A DNA stretch of 64,000 nt from Streptomyces roseicoloratus (GCF_004117935.1 NZ_SDOY01000139.1:1-64000); one strand, 5' to 3'. Positions 1-9,928 are shown, counted from the first letter of the stretch. Made by a program: numbers and translations. The notes: generated by a model from the letters alone, not told the origin.

Positions 1-855
1 TTCCAGGTCTCCCCGACCACGGCCCAGCGGTGGGCCAGCCGCTACCGGCAGCTCGGCGAGGCAGGCATGCGCGACCGCTCGTCCAGGCCGCACCGCAGCC
101 CGCGTCGGACTCCGACCCGCACCGAGCGCCGGATCATCAAGGTCCGTGTCCTGCGCCGCTGGGGACCGGCCCGCATCGCCTACCTGCTGCGACTGAACCC
201 ATCCACAGTGCACCGAGTCCTGATGCGCTACAAGCTGGCTCGCCTGGCCCACCTCGACCGCGCCACCGGACGGGTCATCCGCCGCTACGAACGGTCCGAG
301 CCAGGCGCGTTGATACACGTGGACATCAAGAAGCTCGGCAACATCCCCGACGGCGGCGGACACAAGACCCTGGGCCGCCAAGCCGGCCGCAAGACCCGCT
401 CAGGGGCCGGCTACAGCTACCTGCACAACGCCGTCGACGACCACTCCCGCCTCGCCTACAGCGAGATCCTCACCGATGAGAAGAAGGAGACCGCGACCGC
501 CTTCTGGACCCGGGCCCAGGCGTTCTTCGCCCAGGCCGGGGTCACGGTCCAGCGGGTGATGACCGACAACGGTTCCTGCTACCGCTCCCGCGACTGGCGC
601 GACCTGCTCACCGCGGCCGGAATCACCCACAAGCGAACCCGGCCCTACCGGCCGCAGACCAACGGCAAGGTCGAACGCTTCAACCGCACCCTGCTCGACG
701 AGTGGGCCTACGCCCGCCCCTACCACTCAGAGCAGGAACGACGCGACACGTTCCCCGGCTGGCTGCACACCTACAATCACCACCGCGGACACACCGCGCT
801 GAAGGGCAAACCACCCGCCAGCCGCGTCCCCAACCTCACAGGGCAGTACAACTAG
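1..855 (+). CDS. IS481-type DDE transposase, 5' end outside window
   Basis: This is the DDE-type integrase/transposase of an insertion sequence; the reading frame is open from base 1, so the N-terminus lies upstream of the window. An HTH-like stretch (VSPTTAQRWASRYRQLGEAG) opens the visible part. The catalytic triad is visible as D108 (HVDIKK), D189 (MTDNGS) and E225 (KVERFNR), counted from base 1, and the spacing of 35 residues between the second Asp and the Glu is the classic DDE35 pattern of the rve domain. The C-terminus ends NLTGQYN, which I recall as the normal end of Streptomyces IS481 transposases, so the 3' end appears complete. A MITE-like repeat starts inside the stop codon. Because the start is not visible, activity cannot be judged. 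Confidence 0.93.
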   Translation, partial: FQVSPTTAQRWASRYRQLGEAGMRDRSSRPHRSPRRTPTRTERRIIKVRVLRRWGPARIAYLLRLNPSTVHRVLMRYKLARLAHLDRATGRVIRRYERSEPGALIHVDIKKLGNIPDGGGHKTLGRQAGRKTRSGAGYSYLHNAVDDHSRLAYSEILTDEKKETATAFWTRAQAFFAQAGVTVQRVMTDNGSCYRSRDWRDLLTAAGITHKRTRPYRPQTNGKVERFNRTLLDEWAYARPYHSEQERRDTFPGWLHTYNHHRGHTALKGKPPASRVPNLTGQYN

Positions 856-1030
856 GGCGTGTGGCGAAAGGAGCGTCGCCTGCCCGAAGGGCAGGCCCGG
901 TGGTGTCCGATGCGTGCGATCACAAGGCGGAGGGTCGCCCCGATACCTGATGTATCGGGGCGATCCCGACAACGCGGCGTGCGTGCGTGCCGGGCGCCGC
1001 CGGGCAGACGGGACTTCCGGCACACGCCCT
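854..1030. mobile_element. MITE-like palindromic element next to the transposase
   Basis: A 177-bp non-coding block begins with AGGGCGTGTG (854-863) and ends with its exact reverse complement (1021-1030). The match continues imperfectly for a few more bases (nCGnAAG). Inside are two perfect hairpins: an 8-bp stem with GAA loop at 878-896, and a 12-bp stem TCGCCCCGATAC with a 5-base loop at 935-963. No open reading frame fits. This is the build of a miniature inverted-repeat element; the ends recall IS5-family termini of Streptomyces, but that link is from memory. No target duplication was recognised. It starts within the transposase stop codon, so it could instead be part of that IS end. Confidence 0.6.
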
Positions 1031-1155
1031 GGGAGCGTCCGACGTCCGCCGCGCGAGCGGCAGGCCGCCTTCCCCCGGACCAGGAGCTGCTGGCACGCTT
1101 CCCCATGTCCAGTGCCCAGCCCTGACCATTCGGGCTCTCATCCCGGGGATTCCCT

Positions 1156-2067
1156 TTGTCTGCCACCGATCCGTACGTGGTCGCCGTCGCGCCGAACGTC
1201 CATGCCTTCGTCCAGCCCGACGGGGGCTGGTGCCTGAACAACGCCGGCTTCGTCGGCGACGGGCGCGAGTCGTTGCTCGTCGACACCGCCGCCACCGAGC
1301 GCCGGGCCGGGCTGCTGCGCGCCGCCGTCCTCGACGCGGGCCTCGCCCTGCCGCGCACGATCGTCTCGACCCACCACCACGGCGACCACACCTACGGGAA
1401 CGGTGTATTCCGGCCCGAGGCCCGGATCGTCGGGCACGAGAACTGCCGCACCGAGCAGCTGGCCGCCGGGCGGCAGCTCCATCTGATCTGGCCGCAGACC
1501 GATTTCGGCGAGGTGGAGATCCTGCCGCCGGACCTCACGTACGGCGACCGCCTCACCCTGTACGTCGGGGAGATCGAGGTACGGGTCGTCCACCCGGGTC
1601 CCGCGCACACGACCGGCGACTCGATCGTCCATCTGCCCGAGCAGGGCGTGGTGTTCACCGGCGACCTGATCTTCCACGGCGGCACGCCGTTCCTACCGAT
1701 GGGCTCGCTGGCCGGTTCGCTGCGCGCGCTCGACCTGCTGCGGTCGCTGGACGCGCACACGGTGGTGCCGGGGCACGGCCGGATCACTGACCCGTCCGCG
1801 TACGACGCGACCGAGCGCTACCTGCGCTGGGTGAGCGAACTGGCGGCCGAGGGCCACGCCAAGAGCGCCACGCCGCTGGAGACGGCGCGCGCGGCGGAGC
1901 TGGGCGAGTTCGCGGCGTGGCAGGAGGGCGAGCGCCTGGTCGCCAACCTGCACCGCGCGTACGCGGAGCTGGACGGTCTGCCGGAGGGTCACCCCCTGGA
2001 CGCGGCGGCCGTGTTCGGAGACATGGCGGCGATGAACGGCGGCATGCCGGTGGCCTGCCACGCGTAG
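1156..2067 (+). CDS. MBL-fold metallo-hydrolase
   Basis: A soluble 303-residue metallo-beta-lactamase-fold hydrolase. The zinc-binding signature HHHGDH is at residues 73-78 (THHHGDHTYGN), followed by a histidine-containing HPGPAHTTGDS segment, a FTGDLIF strand and VVPGHGRI, which together provide the usual set of metal ligands. The substrate cannot be read from sequence; the superfamily includes thioesterases, lactonases and glyoxalases. The start is a TTG, because the in-frame upstream ATG at 1105 is cut off by a stop codon at 1123; no good ribosome binding site is visible, so the true start could be a GTG slightly further in. It stands alone between the mobile element and the kinase/dehydrogenase operon. 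Confidence 0.85.
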   Translation: MSATDPYVVAVAPNVHAFVQPDGGWCLNNAGFVGDGRESLLVDTAATERRAGLLRAAVLDAGLALPRTIVSTHHHGDHTYGNGVFRPEARIVGHENCRTEQLAAGRQLHLIWPQTDFGEVEILPPDLTYGDRLTLYVGEIEVRVVHPGPAHTTGDSIVHLPEQGVVFTGDLIFHGGTPFLPMGSLAGSLRALDLLRSLDAHTVVPGHGRITDPSAYDATERYLRWVSELAAEGHAKSATPLETARAAELGEFAAWQEGERLVANLHRAYAELDGLPEGHPLDAAAVFGDMAAMNGGMPVACHA

Positions 2068-2480
2068 GCGGCGGCTCGGCGGATCGGGGCGGGGGTGGTC
2101 CCGACGCGGGACCGGGGCCCTGTCCGGGGGCCGGCCCGGGGCATGTCCGGGGCCGGCCCGGGGGGGGGGCCAGGCGGCCGGCCCACGGGCGGCGCCGGTC
2201 CGGGCAGCTGTCGGGGGCAGACGGAGCTGGCTCGGCGTGGTCGCGTCCCCCAGGCCGGCGAAGAGCCGGGACCGCCGGACGGCCGAGGGCCCGAAAGGCC
2301 GAGACCGCCGGACGGCGGAGGTGTCGGAGGACCGAGGGCTTCGGTCGGGCACAGCGCCGCCCCCGGCCCACGCCGCGCGGCCGCAGCGGCGCGCCCGCGC
2401 CCGGGTCGGCGTACACCCTGGACGACATACCGACTGGTCGGTCATCATGAGCGGGACGCCGATCCCGGAGGTACGACCGC
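2068..2480. other. GC-rich intergenic stretch
   Basis: This gap has no convincing gene on either strand: open frames here lack the codon bias of the neighbours and are products of high G+C. It contains runs of G around 2160 and degenerate repeats of the phrase gaccgccggacgg at about 2270-2320. The only clear signal is the TetR-type operator at 2429-2442, about 40 bases before the next start codon. Confidence 0.6.
2429..2442. promoter_or_regulatory. TetR-type operator upstream of kinase/dehydrogenase operon
   Basis: ACCGACTGGTCGGT is an inverted repeat of two perfect 6-base arms (ACCGAC / GTCGGT) around TG. A degenerate version sits upstream of the SDR gene at 6700-6713. The TetR gene at 5093-5686 lies between the two targets and is the obvious candidate to bind both. 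Confidence 0.7.
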
Positions 2481-3560
2481 ATGACCACCGCCCCGTCCGG
2501 TTCCCCGCCGCCCGGTCTCGACCCCGAGCGGCTGCGCCGGTTCCTCGACCGCGAGCGGCCCGGCCTCGTCGCGGGTCCCCTCACCGCCCGGCTGATCGAG
2601 GGCGGGCGCTCGAACCTCACGTACGTCGTGACCGACGGCTCCGCCCGGTGGGTCGTCCGCCGCCCGCCGCTCGGTCACGTCCTGGCCACCGCGCACGACA
2701 TGCGCCGCGAGCACCGCGTGATCAGCGCCCTGGGTCCCACCGCCGTACCCGTGCCGGAAGCGGTGCTGCTGTGCGAGGACGAGTCGGTGCTCGGAGCGCC
2801 GTTCTACGTGATGGACTTCGTCGAGGGCACCCCGTACCGCACCGCCGCCGAACTGGCCCCGCTCGGCCCCGAACGCACCCGCGCCGCCGTCCTCGGCCTG
2901 GTCGACACCCTGGTCGACCTGCACGCCGTCGACCCGGCCGCCGTCGGGCTCGCGGACTTCGGCCGGCCCGAGGGCTTCCTCGACCGGCAGCTGCGCCGCT
3001 GGGGCAAGCAGCTCGCCGCCTCCCGGGGCCGCGAGCTGCCCGGCATCGACGAGCTGCACGCCGCCCTCGGCCGCGCGCTGCCCGTCTCCCCCGCCGCCAC
3101 CGTGATCCACGGCGACTACCGCCTCGACAACGTCCTGATCGGCGCGGACGACCGCATCAAGGCGGTCCTGGACTGGGAGATGTCCACCCTCGGCGACCCG
3201 CTCACCGACCTCGGCCTGCTGGTCATGTACAGCACGCCGCTGGACGTCCCGGACTCGCCCGTCTCCACCACCGCGACCACCGCGGGCCACCCCGGCACCA
3301 CCGAGCTGATCGCCCGCTACGCCGAGCGCTCCGGCCGGGACGTCGGCGCCCTCGCCTGGTACACGGCCTTCGCGTGGTTCAAGCTCGCCGTGATCCTCGA
3401 GGGCATCCACTACCGCTACACCCTCGGGCAGACCGTCGGCGCCGGCTTCGACCGCATCGGCGAACTCGTCCCCGTCTTCATCGAGCACGGCCTCACCACC
3501 CTCCGGGGGTCCGGGGAGTCCCACGCACCGCACGAGCCGCGAGAAGGCCAGGAAGGCTGA
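2481..3560 (+). CDS. APH-fold phosphotransferase (ACAD10/11-type kinase partner)
   Basis: A 359-residue aminoglycoside-phosphotransferase-fold kinase. The catalytic loop HGDYRLDN is near residues 209-216 and the metal-binding DWEMSTLGDPLTDLG follows around 231, both typical of the APH/choline kinase clan. Its gene is followed after five bases by an acyl-CoA dehydrogenase whose C-terminus is of the ACAD11 kind; in animals the two activities are fused in ACAD10/ACAD11, which act on 4-hydroxy fatty acids by phosphorylating the hydroxyl group. The inference is that this enzyme phosphorylates a hydroxyacyl(-CoA) substrate in fatty-acid or lactone breakdown. The start has a strong GGAGG site eight bases upstream, and a TetR operator lies about 40 bases before it. 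Confidence 0.85.
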   Translation: MTTAPSGSPPPGLDPERLRRFLDRERPGLVAGPLTARLIEGGRSNLTYVVTDGSARWVVRRPPLGHVLATAHDMRREHRVISALGPTAVPVPEAVLLCEDESVLGAPFYVMDFVEGTPYRTAAELAPLGPERTRAAVLGLVDTLVDLHAVDPAAVGLADFGRPEGFLDRQLRRWGKQLAASRGRELPGIDELHAALGRALPVSPAATVIHGDYRLDNVLIGADDRIKAVLDWEMSTLGDPLTDLGLLVMYSTPLDVPDSPVSTTATTAGHPGTTELIARYAERSGRDVGALAWYTAFAWFKLAVILEGIHYRYTLGQTVGAGFDRIGELVPVFIEHGLTTLRGSGESHAPHEPREGQEG

Positions 3561-3565
3561 TCCTC

Positions 3566-4777
<1,212 letters not shown>

Positions 4778-4780
<3 letters not shown>

Positions 4781-4935
4781 CCGCTGACCTGGCCTCTGGC
4801 CTCGGAGCGCTGACCGCTGACCTCGGACCTCGGAGCGCTGGCCTCGGAGCGCTGGCCGCCGACCTGGCGGTCAGCTCTCTCGGGTGTGGCTACTGGCAAC
4901 CGGCCTACGGCAATTGACCTCTGGCAACTGACCTC
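4778..4935. repeat. degenerate tandem repeats starting at the stop codon
   Basis: Short imperfect repeats fill this stretch. TGACCGCTGACCT occurs at 4778-4790, where its first three bases are the stop codon of the acyl-CoA dehydrogenase, and again at 4811-4823. CTCGGAGCGCTG occurs three times (4801, 4829, 4843). Further on, ggcaaytgacctct is repeated. No coding frame is credible. Confidence 0.75.
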
Positions 4936-5060
4936 TCGTGCGGATGTGTACCGGAGTCGACGGGCTACGCGTGCCGGTCGCTCAGGGCGTCGCCGCCCTC
5001 CGTGACCCGCACCGCCGCGACCGCGGGTGCCTCCGCGGCGGCGGGCTCCGGGTCGGAGCC

Positions 5061-5082
5061 GTCTCCCCCGCGTGGGGGAGAC
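5061..5082. terminator. bidirectional hairpin terminator
   Basis: GTCTCCCCC / GGGGGAGAC form a perfect 9-bp stem around a GCGT loop, placed between the rightward acyl-CoA dehydrogenase operon and the end of the leftward tetR gene. It can serve both convergent transcripts. Confidence 0.75.
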
Positions 5083-5092
5083 GACGTTCCCT

Positions 5093-5686
5093 TTACGGGC
5101 GCAGCGCGCGCAGCAGCAGGTCGGCGAGGTGGTCGGCGACCTGCTGCGGGGTCAGGGGGCCGTCCGGGCGGTACCAGGTCGACAGGTGGTGGACCGAGCC
5201 GAAGTGGTAGTCGACCACCAGGTCGGCGGGCGTCGCGCCGGAGAACACGCCGGACTTCTGGCCCTCCTCGATCAGCGCCCGGAACCGCTCGTGGTAGCGG
5301 CGCCGTTCGGCCCGTACCTGCTTGTTCTTCTCCGGGCTGAGGTGGTGCATGGAGCGGAAGAAGATCGCCGCGTCGTCGAGGTTCTCGATCGTGGTGACGA
5401 CCACGTCGGCGGCGGCGGAGCGCAGCCGGTCCTCGACCGGCGCGTCGGCGTCCGCGAAGGCGTCGAGCCGCTCCTGCTGGAGGCGCAGCACGCGGGCGTA
5501 GACCTCCTGGAGCAGGTCCTCCTTGGAGCCGAAGTAGTGGTAGAGGGCGCCCTTGGTGACGCCCGCCGCCTCCACGATCTCCTGGACGGAGGTCCGGTCG
5601 TAGCCCTGCTCGGCGAAGAGCCGGGTGGCGGCGGCGAGGAGCCTCTGGGGGACGGGGGTGCCGTTCCCGTCCGTCGTCCTGGCCAT
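5093..5686 (-). CDS. TetR family regulator of the kinase/ACAD/SDR regulon
   Basis: A 197-residue TetR/AcrR-type repressor. The N-terminal HTH spans roughly residues 12-58 (RLLAAATRLFAEQGYDRTSVQEIVEAAGVTKGALYHYFGSKEDLL), followed by an alpha-helical ligand domain ending LADLLLRALRP. The ATG at 5686 was chosen because it has a GGAAAGG site and because upstream in-frame sequence has no homology-like character. It lies between the kinase/dehydrogenase operon and the SDR gene, and matching inverted repeats sit in front of both (2429 and 6700), so it probably represses both and responds to an acyl-CoA or related ligand. A palindrome at 5744-5760 in its own leader may be an autoregulatory site. Confidence 0.9.
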   Translation of the reverse strand: MARTTDGNGTPVPQRLLAAATRLFAEQGYDRTSVQEIVEAAGVTKGALYHYFGSKEDLLQEVYARVLRLQQERLDAFADADAPVEDRLRSAAADVVVTTIENLDDAAIFFRSMHHLSPEKNKQVRAERRRYHERFRALIEEGQKSGVFSGATPADLVVDYHFGSVHHLSTWYRPDGPLTPQQVADHLADLLLRALRP

Positions 5687-5743
5687 GCTGGGCCGCCTTT
5701 CCTTCACGCTGGTGACGCTCGTGCTGCTGGTGTTCCCCTGCCG

Positions 5744-5760
5744 GGACCGCGGGTCCCGCC
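5744..5760. promoter_or_regulatory. palindrome in the tetR leader
   Basis: CGGGACC and GGTCCCG form a perfect 7-bp inverted repeat around GCG, about 60 bases upstream of the tetR start. It differs from the ACCGAC-type operator, so it could be a site for another protein or a structural element. Confidence 0.35.
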
Positions 5761-5831
5761 CGAGGATCTTCCCACTTGTCGCCGCGGACGGCTCCGGCAG
5801 GACCACGACCCGGTGCGGGGAACGTGCGCGG

Positions 5832-5855
5832 CGGGCCGCCGTCCGCGGCGGCCCG
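5832..5855 (-). terminator. hairpin between SDR gene and tetR
   Basis: CGGGCCGCC / GGCGGCCCG form a 9-bp stem with a 6-base loop just past the end of the leftward SDR gene; a second small hairpin GGCCGG-AAA-CCGGCC lies at 5873-5887. Together they look like a terminator separating the SDR transcript from tetR. Confidence 0.6.
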
Positions 5856-5899
5856 TACGCCTCGTCCGGCCCGGCCGGAAACCGGCCTCCCGGGTCACG

Positions 5900-6664
5900 T
5901 CATGCGCCGGCGCCTTCCCACTTCCGCTGGATGTGGTTCATGTTGCCGAGCCACCGCTCGGGGTCGGTGGCCCTGGCCCGGTAGTAGTCGGCCACCTCGG
6001 GGTGCGGCAGGACGAGGAACCGGTCGTCGGCCATGGCGTCGAAGAGGGCATCGGCGACGTCCTCGGGTTCGATGGCGGTCGGCGCGAGCACGAGCTCGCC
6101 CGCCGCTCCGGCCGCGGTGAGCATGTCCGTACGCACGCCCTGCGGGCAGATGGCGTGGACCTTGAGGCCGCGGTGGCGGTAGCTCAGCGAGAGCCACTCG
6201 GCGAAGGCGTACGCACCGTGCTTGGAGACGCTGTACGGGGCGGCGCCGACCATGGTGAGCAGTCCGGCGGCGGAGACGGTCGAGACGAAGCGGCCGCTGC
6301 CGCGTTCCAGCCAGTCGGGCAGCAGGGCGCGGGCGGCGCGGACGTGGGCCATCACGTTGACGTCCCAGGCGGCCGCCCACACGTCCTCGTCGGCGGAGGC
6401 GTCGCCGGGCGAGGCGAGTCCGGCGTTGGCGCACCAGACGTCGACGGTGCCGCCCAGCGCGTCGCGGGCCTCCTCGATGACGGCGGAGGCGTCGCCGGAC
6501 ACGGCGAGGGCGCCGATGTCGTCGGCGACGGCCTTGGTGCGGCCGGGGTCGAGGTCGTTGACGACGACACGCGCGCCCTCGGCGGCGAACCGCCGGGCGA
6601 TCGCGGCCCCGATGCCGCCGCCCGCGCCCGTGACGACCACTCCCGCACCCCGCACCGCACTCAT
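5900..6664 (-). CDS. SDR family oxidoreductase
   Basis: A 254-residue classical short-chain dehydrogenase. The nucleotide-binding motif TGAGGGIG is at residues 12-19, and the catalytic tetrad includes the YSVSK segment near residue 144. ATG at 6664 was preferred over an upstream GTG because an AGAGGTGGG site lies at the right distance. A TetR-type operator at 6700-6713 matches the one in front of the kinase/ACAD operon, so the enzyme probably belongs to the same catabolic regulon and may oxidise or reduce the hydroxyacyl substrate. The exact substrate cannot be told. Confidence 0.85.
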   Translation of the reverse strand: MSAVRGAGVVVTGAGGGIGAAIARRFAAEGARVVVNDLDPGRTKAVADDIGALAVSGDASAVIEEARDALGGTVDVWCANAGLASPGDASADEDVWAAAWDVNVMAHVRAARALLPDWLERGSGRFVSTVSAAGLLTMVGAAPYSVSKHGAYAFAEWLSLSYRHRGLKVHAICPQGVRTDMLTAAGAAGELVLAPTAIEPEDVADALFDAMADDRFLVLPHPEVADYYRARATDPERWLGNMNHIQRKWEGAGA

Positions 6665-6699
6665 CCCGGCCCACCTCTCGCTCACGGTTGTGCGGGCAG

Positions 6700-6713
6700 A
6701 CTAACCGGTCGGT
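6700..6713. promoter_or_regulatory. second TetR operator (SDR promoter)
   Basis: On the minus strand this reads ACCGACCGGTTAGT, matching the perfect repeat ACCGACTGGTCGGT at 2429 in 11 of 14 positions with the same half-site spacing. It lies 36 bases upstream of the SDR start. Confidence 0.6.
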
Positions 6714-6854
6714 ATGGAGTCGGGGAAGGGTCGCGGTACCCGGGGCGGGGAGCAGGACGCGGGCGGGGTGCCGCGGTACGCCTCGTTCCGTGGGGAGCGT
6801 CGCGGCGCTAGCGTGCGTGGGCATGTCACGGAAGGCGATCAAGGAGGATTCTTC

Positions 6855-8120
6855 ATGAGCCTGTCCAGACGGGGCCTGCTGGCCGCGAGCGGTGCGCTCG
6901 GAGCGACGGCGGTGACGGCAGCGACGGCGGGGGCCGGGCCGGCCGCCGCCGACGCGCCGCCCGGCCGGGGCCGCCGGGTGCGCACCGGCTTCGAGCGGCT
7001 CGCCGCCGAGGGTTACGCGCAGCTCGCCGGCCGGCGGGTCGGCGTGGTCACGAACCCGACCGGCGTCACCGCGGACGCCCGGCACATCGTGGACGTGATG
7101 CACGCCGACGCGCGCGTCGACCTGGTCGCCGTCTTCGGGCCGGAACACGGCTTCCGCGGCACCGCCCAGGCGGGCGGTTCGGAGGGCCGCTACGACGACC
7201 CGGCGACCGGACTTCCCGTCTACGACACGTACCTGAAGAGCGGTCAGCCGCTCGCGGACGTCTTCACCGCCTCGGGAGTGGACACGGTCGTGTTCGACAT
7301 CCAGGACGTGGGCGCCCGCTTCTACACGTACATCTGGACGCTCTACGACTGCATGGTCGCCGCCTCGCTCGCGGGCAAGCGCTTCGTGGTCCTCGACCGG
7401 CCGAACCCGGTGACCGGGCGGACCGCGCTCGGCCCGGTCCTGGACCGGGCGTTCGCGACCTTCGTGGGCCGCGAACCCATCGCGCAGGCGCACGGGATGA
7501 CGGTGGCCGAGCTGGCCCGGCTGTTCAACGGCGAGTTCCTGGCGAAGCCGGTGCCGCTGGAGACGGTCGCGGTGAGCGGCTGGCGGCGCCAGGACTTCTT
7601 CGACGCGACCGGGCTGCCGTGGGTACCGCCGAGCCCCAACATGCCGACGCCCGACACGGCGCTCGTGTACTCCGGCACCTGCCTCTTCGAGGGCACCAAC
7701 CTGTCCGAGGGCCGCGGCACCACCCGCCCGTTCGAGCTGCTCGGCGCGGAGGGGATCGACGGCCGGTGGGCGGAGGCGGCGAACGCGCTCGGCCTGCCGG
7801 GCGTCCGCTTCCGGGAGGCGTACTTCGCGCCGACGTTCTCGAAGTTCCAGGGCAAGACCGTCGGCGGGGTGCAGCTGATGGTGCACGACCGCGACGCCTT
7901 CGACCCGGTCCGCACCGGCGTCGCGCTGCTGGTCACGGCGCGGCGCGCGTGGAGCGGCTTCGCCTGGCGCCCGGACAACTGGATCGACAAGCTGACCGGG
8001 TCGGCCCGCGTGCGCACGCTGATCGACGCGGGCGCGACGGCGGACGAGGTGGTCGCCGCCTGGGAAACGGACCTCGCGGCGTTCCGCGCGGTGCGGCGGA
8101 AGTACCTGCTCTACCGCTGA
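6855..8120 (+). CDS. NamZ-type exo-beta-N-acetylmuramidase (DUF1343), secreted
   Basis: A 421-residue protein of the DUF1343 family, whose characterised member NamZ removes N-acetylmuramic acid from the non-reducing end of cell-wall fragments. The first 34 residues form a signal peptide with a twin-arginine look (SRRGLLAASGALGA) and an Ala-rich cleavage region. Family hallmarks follow: RVGVVTNPTGV, GPEHGFRG, FDIQDVGARFYTY, RPNPVTG and EGTNLSEGRGTTRPF. The ATG has an excellent AAGGAGG site. Expected role: wall-muropeptide recycling outside the membrane. It is followed by a degenerate tandem repeat whose first unit overlaps the end of the gene. Confidence 0.9.
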   Translation: MSLSRRGLLAASGALGATAVTAATAGAGPAAADAPPGRGRRVRTGFERLAAEGYAQLAGRRVGVVTNPTGVTADARHIVDVMHADARVDLVAVFGPEHGFRGTAQAGGSEGRYDDPATGLPVYDTYLKSGQPLADVFTASGVDTVVFDIQDVGARFYTYIWTLYDCMVAASLAGKRFVVLDRPNPVTGRTALGPVLDRAFATFVGREPIAQAHGMTVAELARLFNGEFLAKPVPLETVAVSGWRRQDFFDATGLPWVPPSPNMPTPDTALVYSGTCLFEGTNLSEGRGTTRPFELLGAEGIDGRWAEAANALGLPGVRFREAYFAPTFSKFQGKTVGGVQLMVHDRDAFDPVRTGVALLVTARRAWSGFAWRPDNWIDKLTGSARVRTLIDAGATADEVVAAWETDLAAFRAVRRKYLLYR

Positions 8121-8375
8121 GGCGACGGGGAGCGTCCTTCTGCCGCCGGGGACCGACAGGGAGTGTTCGCCTACCGCCGGGGAGCCAACAGGGAGTGTTC
8201 ACCTACCGCCGGGGGGCCAACAGGGAGGTTCCCTACCGCCTGGCAACAACAGGGAGCGCGTCCCACACCGGCCGGGGAACACCGGAGAGCGCCCCAAACC
8301 CGCCCGGGAACAACAGAGAGCGGCCCACACCGGCCGGAGAACAACAGTGAGTGCGCGTCCTACCCCTACGGGATC
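8107..8375. repeat. degenerate tandem array of about 31-bp units
   Basis: About eight imperfect units of 29-33 bases follow the pattern ctaccgccggggancaacagggagtgttc and drift progressively. The first unit begins with the last codons and stop of the namZ-like gene (ctaccgctga). It lacks conserved repeats with unique spacers, so it is not a CRISPR array. The 330-base gap holds no other feature apart from the promoter region of the next gene. Confidence 0.75.
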
Positions 8376-8450
8376 AAGGGGGCTGGCACCAGGGAGAGAT
8401 CGGGTGGGACCCCGATGGTCCCGCCCGGTCTCCGGGGCGAAGCTGAGACC

Positions 8451-9857
8451 ATGAAACGTCGCGCACTTCGCTTATCCGTGCCGGGCCTCGTGGCCGCGCT
8501 GTGCCTCGGCCTCATGGCGCCGGCCGCCGCGGCGGCGGGTCCCGCCCCGACACCGGCGGCGGCGAGGTCCGCTCCGGCTCCGTCGGCGGCGGGCTCGCTC
8601 CCGCCGTCGTCCACGGTCACGGACCCTGCCCGTGAACTCGCGGTCACGGCCCGTCCCTTCGAGCACACCCGCACGCTGGAGAGGATCGTCGGCGACGCCA
8701 AGGTCGTCGGCGTCGGCGAGGCCACCCACAGCTCCGCCGAGTTCTTCCGCGCCAAGCACCGGATCTTCGAACACCTCGTGGAGCACCAGGGGTTCACCAC
8801 CTTCGCCCTGGAGGCGAACTGGAGCACCGGCCTGCTCGTCGACGACTACGTGCGCTTCGGCAAGGGCGACATACGGAAGATCATGCGGGACGAGTTCCGT
8901 AACGCGTACGCCTTCTGGAACACCGACGAATACCTCGACCTCTTCCTCTGGATGCGGCAGCACAACCTGCGCCACCCGGACCACCAGGTCCGGTTCATGG
9001 GCAACGACCTCGGCTACGCGGGCCCGAACCTCTTCGACGAGGTCACCGGCTACGTGGCACGGACGCGGCCCGCGCTGCTCCCCCGCTTCCACGGGCTGTA
9101 CCGCGCCTCCCGGCCGTCCGGCGGCGACGTCGACGCCTGGATGAACGCCTACCTGGTCCGGCCGCTCGCCGAGCGGCGGGCGATGGCGGCCGACGTGAAC
9201 CGGGCACTCGCCCTCCTGGAGCGGCAGAAGCCGCCCGCGCGGGACCGCGCCGCCCGTGAGGCGCACGCCTGGGCCGTGCAGCACGCCCGGGTGATAGCCC
9301 AGGTCGGCACGGAGTACGCGTACGACCTCACCTCGGAGGAGCACGTGGGCGAGGCCATGCTCTACCGCGACCGGGTCATGGCCGAGAACACCGTGTGGTG
9401 GCAGCGGCACACCGGCGACCGGATGGTGCTGTCCGCGCACAACGCGCACGTCGGCTACGAGACGACGATGCCCGAGCAGTACCCGCGCATGCAGGGCGCC
9501 TTCCTGCGGGACGCGCTCGGCCGGGACTACGTGACGATCGGCGCGGCGTTCGGGCGGGGCTCGTTCAACGCGCACGACACGGGGACGCCGGGCGAACCGG
9601 TCCGGGTCTTCTCCGTGGGCCCGCTGGGTCCGGACAGCAACGAACACGTCCTGGACCAGGTCGCCTCGCGCCCCTTCCTGCTCGACCTGCGCACGGCCAC
9701 GCCGGCCGCGCGGGAGTGGCTGGGCGTGGCCCGGCCGACCCGGGCGGCGGGCACCGCGTATCCCTGGGTGGGCGACACGGCGCCCGTACGGCTCGCCACC
9801 GCTTACGACGCGGTCGTCTACTTCCCGGAGATATCGGCGGCGCGGCTGCGCGGCTGA
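8451..9857 (+). CDS. erythromycin-esterase-family secreted protein
   Basis: A 468-residue member of the erythromycin esterase (EreA/B-like) family. A signal peptide (roughly 1-30) precedes an Ala/Pro-rich linker to about 60. Family motifs include VVGVGEATHSSAEFF, FALEANWSTG, RFMGNDLGY and LSAHNAHVGYET, with the conserved Glu and His residues. Ere enzymes open macrolide lactones, but many actinomycete homologues have unknown substrates and a secreted one may act on extracellular esters, so resistance should not be assumed. Codon 8 is a rare TTA (8472-8474), placing translation under bldA tRNA control. The ribosome binding site is weak. Confidence 0.82.
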   Translation: MKRRALRLSVPGLVAALCLGLMAPAAAAAGPAPTPAAARSAPAPSAAGSLPPSSTVTDPARELAVTARPFEHTRTLERIVGDAKVVGVGEATHSSAEFFRAKHRIFEHLVEHQGFTTFALEANWSTGLLVDDYVRFGKGDIRKIMRDEFRNAYAFWNTDEYLDLFLWMRQHNLRHPDHQVRFMGNDLGYAGPNLFDEVTGYVARTRPALLPRFHGLYRASRPSGGDVDAWMNAYLVRPLAERRAMAADVNRALALLERQKPPARDRAAREAHAWAVQHARVIAQVGTEYAYDLTSEEHVGEAMLYRDRVMAENTVWWQRHTGDRMVLSAHNAHVGYETTMPEQYPRMQGAFLRDALGRDYVTIGAAFGRGSFNAHDTGTPGEPVRVFSVGPLGPDSNEHVLDQVASRPFLLDLRTATPAAREWLGVARPTRAAGTAYPWVGDTAPVRLATAYDAVVYFPEISAARLRG

Positions 9858-9928
9858 CGACTGGCCATCCCCCGGCCCGGGCAGAATCCCGGAGCCAACG
9901 GCGTACCTCGACGCGGAGGGACGGGCCC

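Noticed and set aside
8107-8375. Possible CRISPR array
   Set aside because: Units drift along their whole length with no constant repeat and unique spacer alternation, and no cas gene is nearby.
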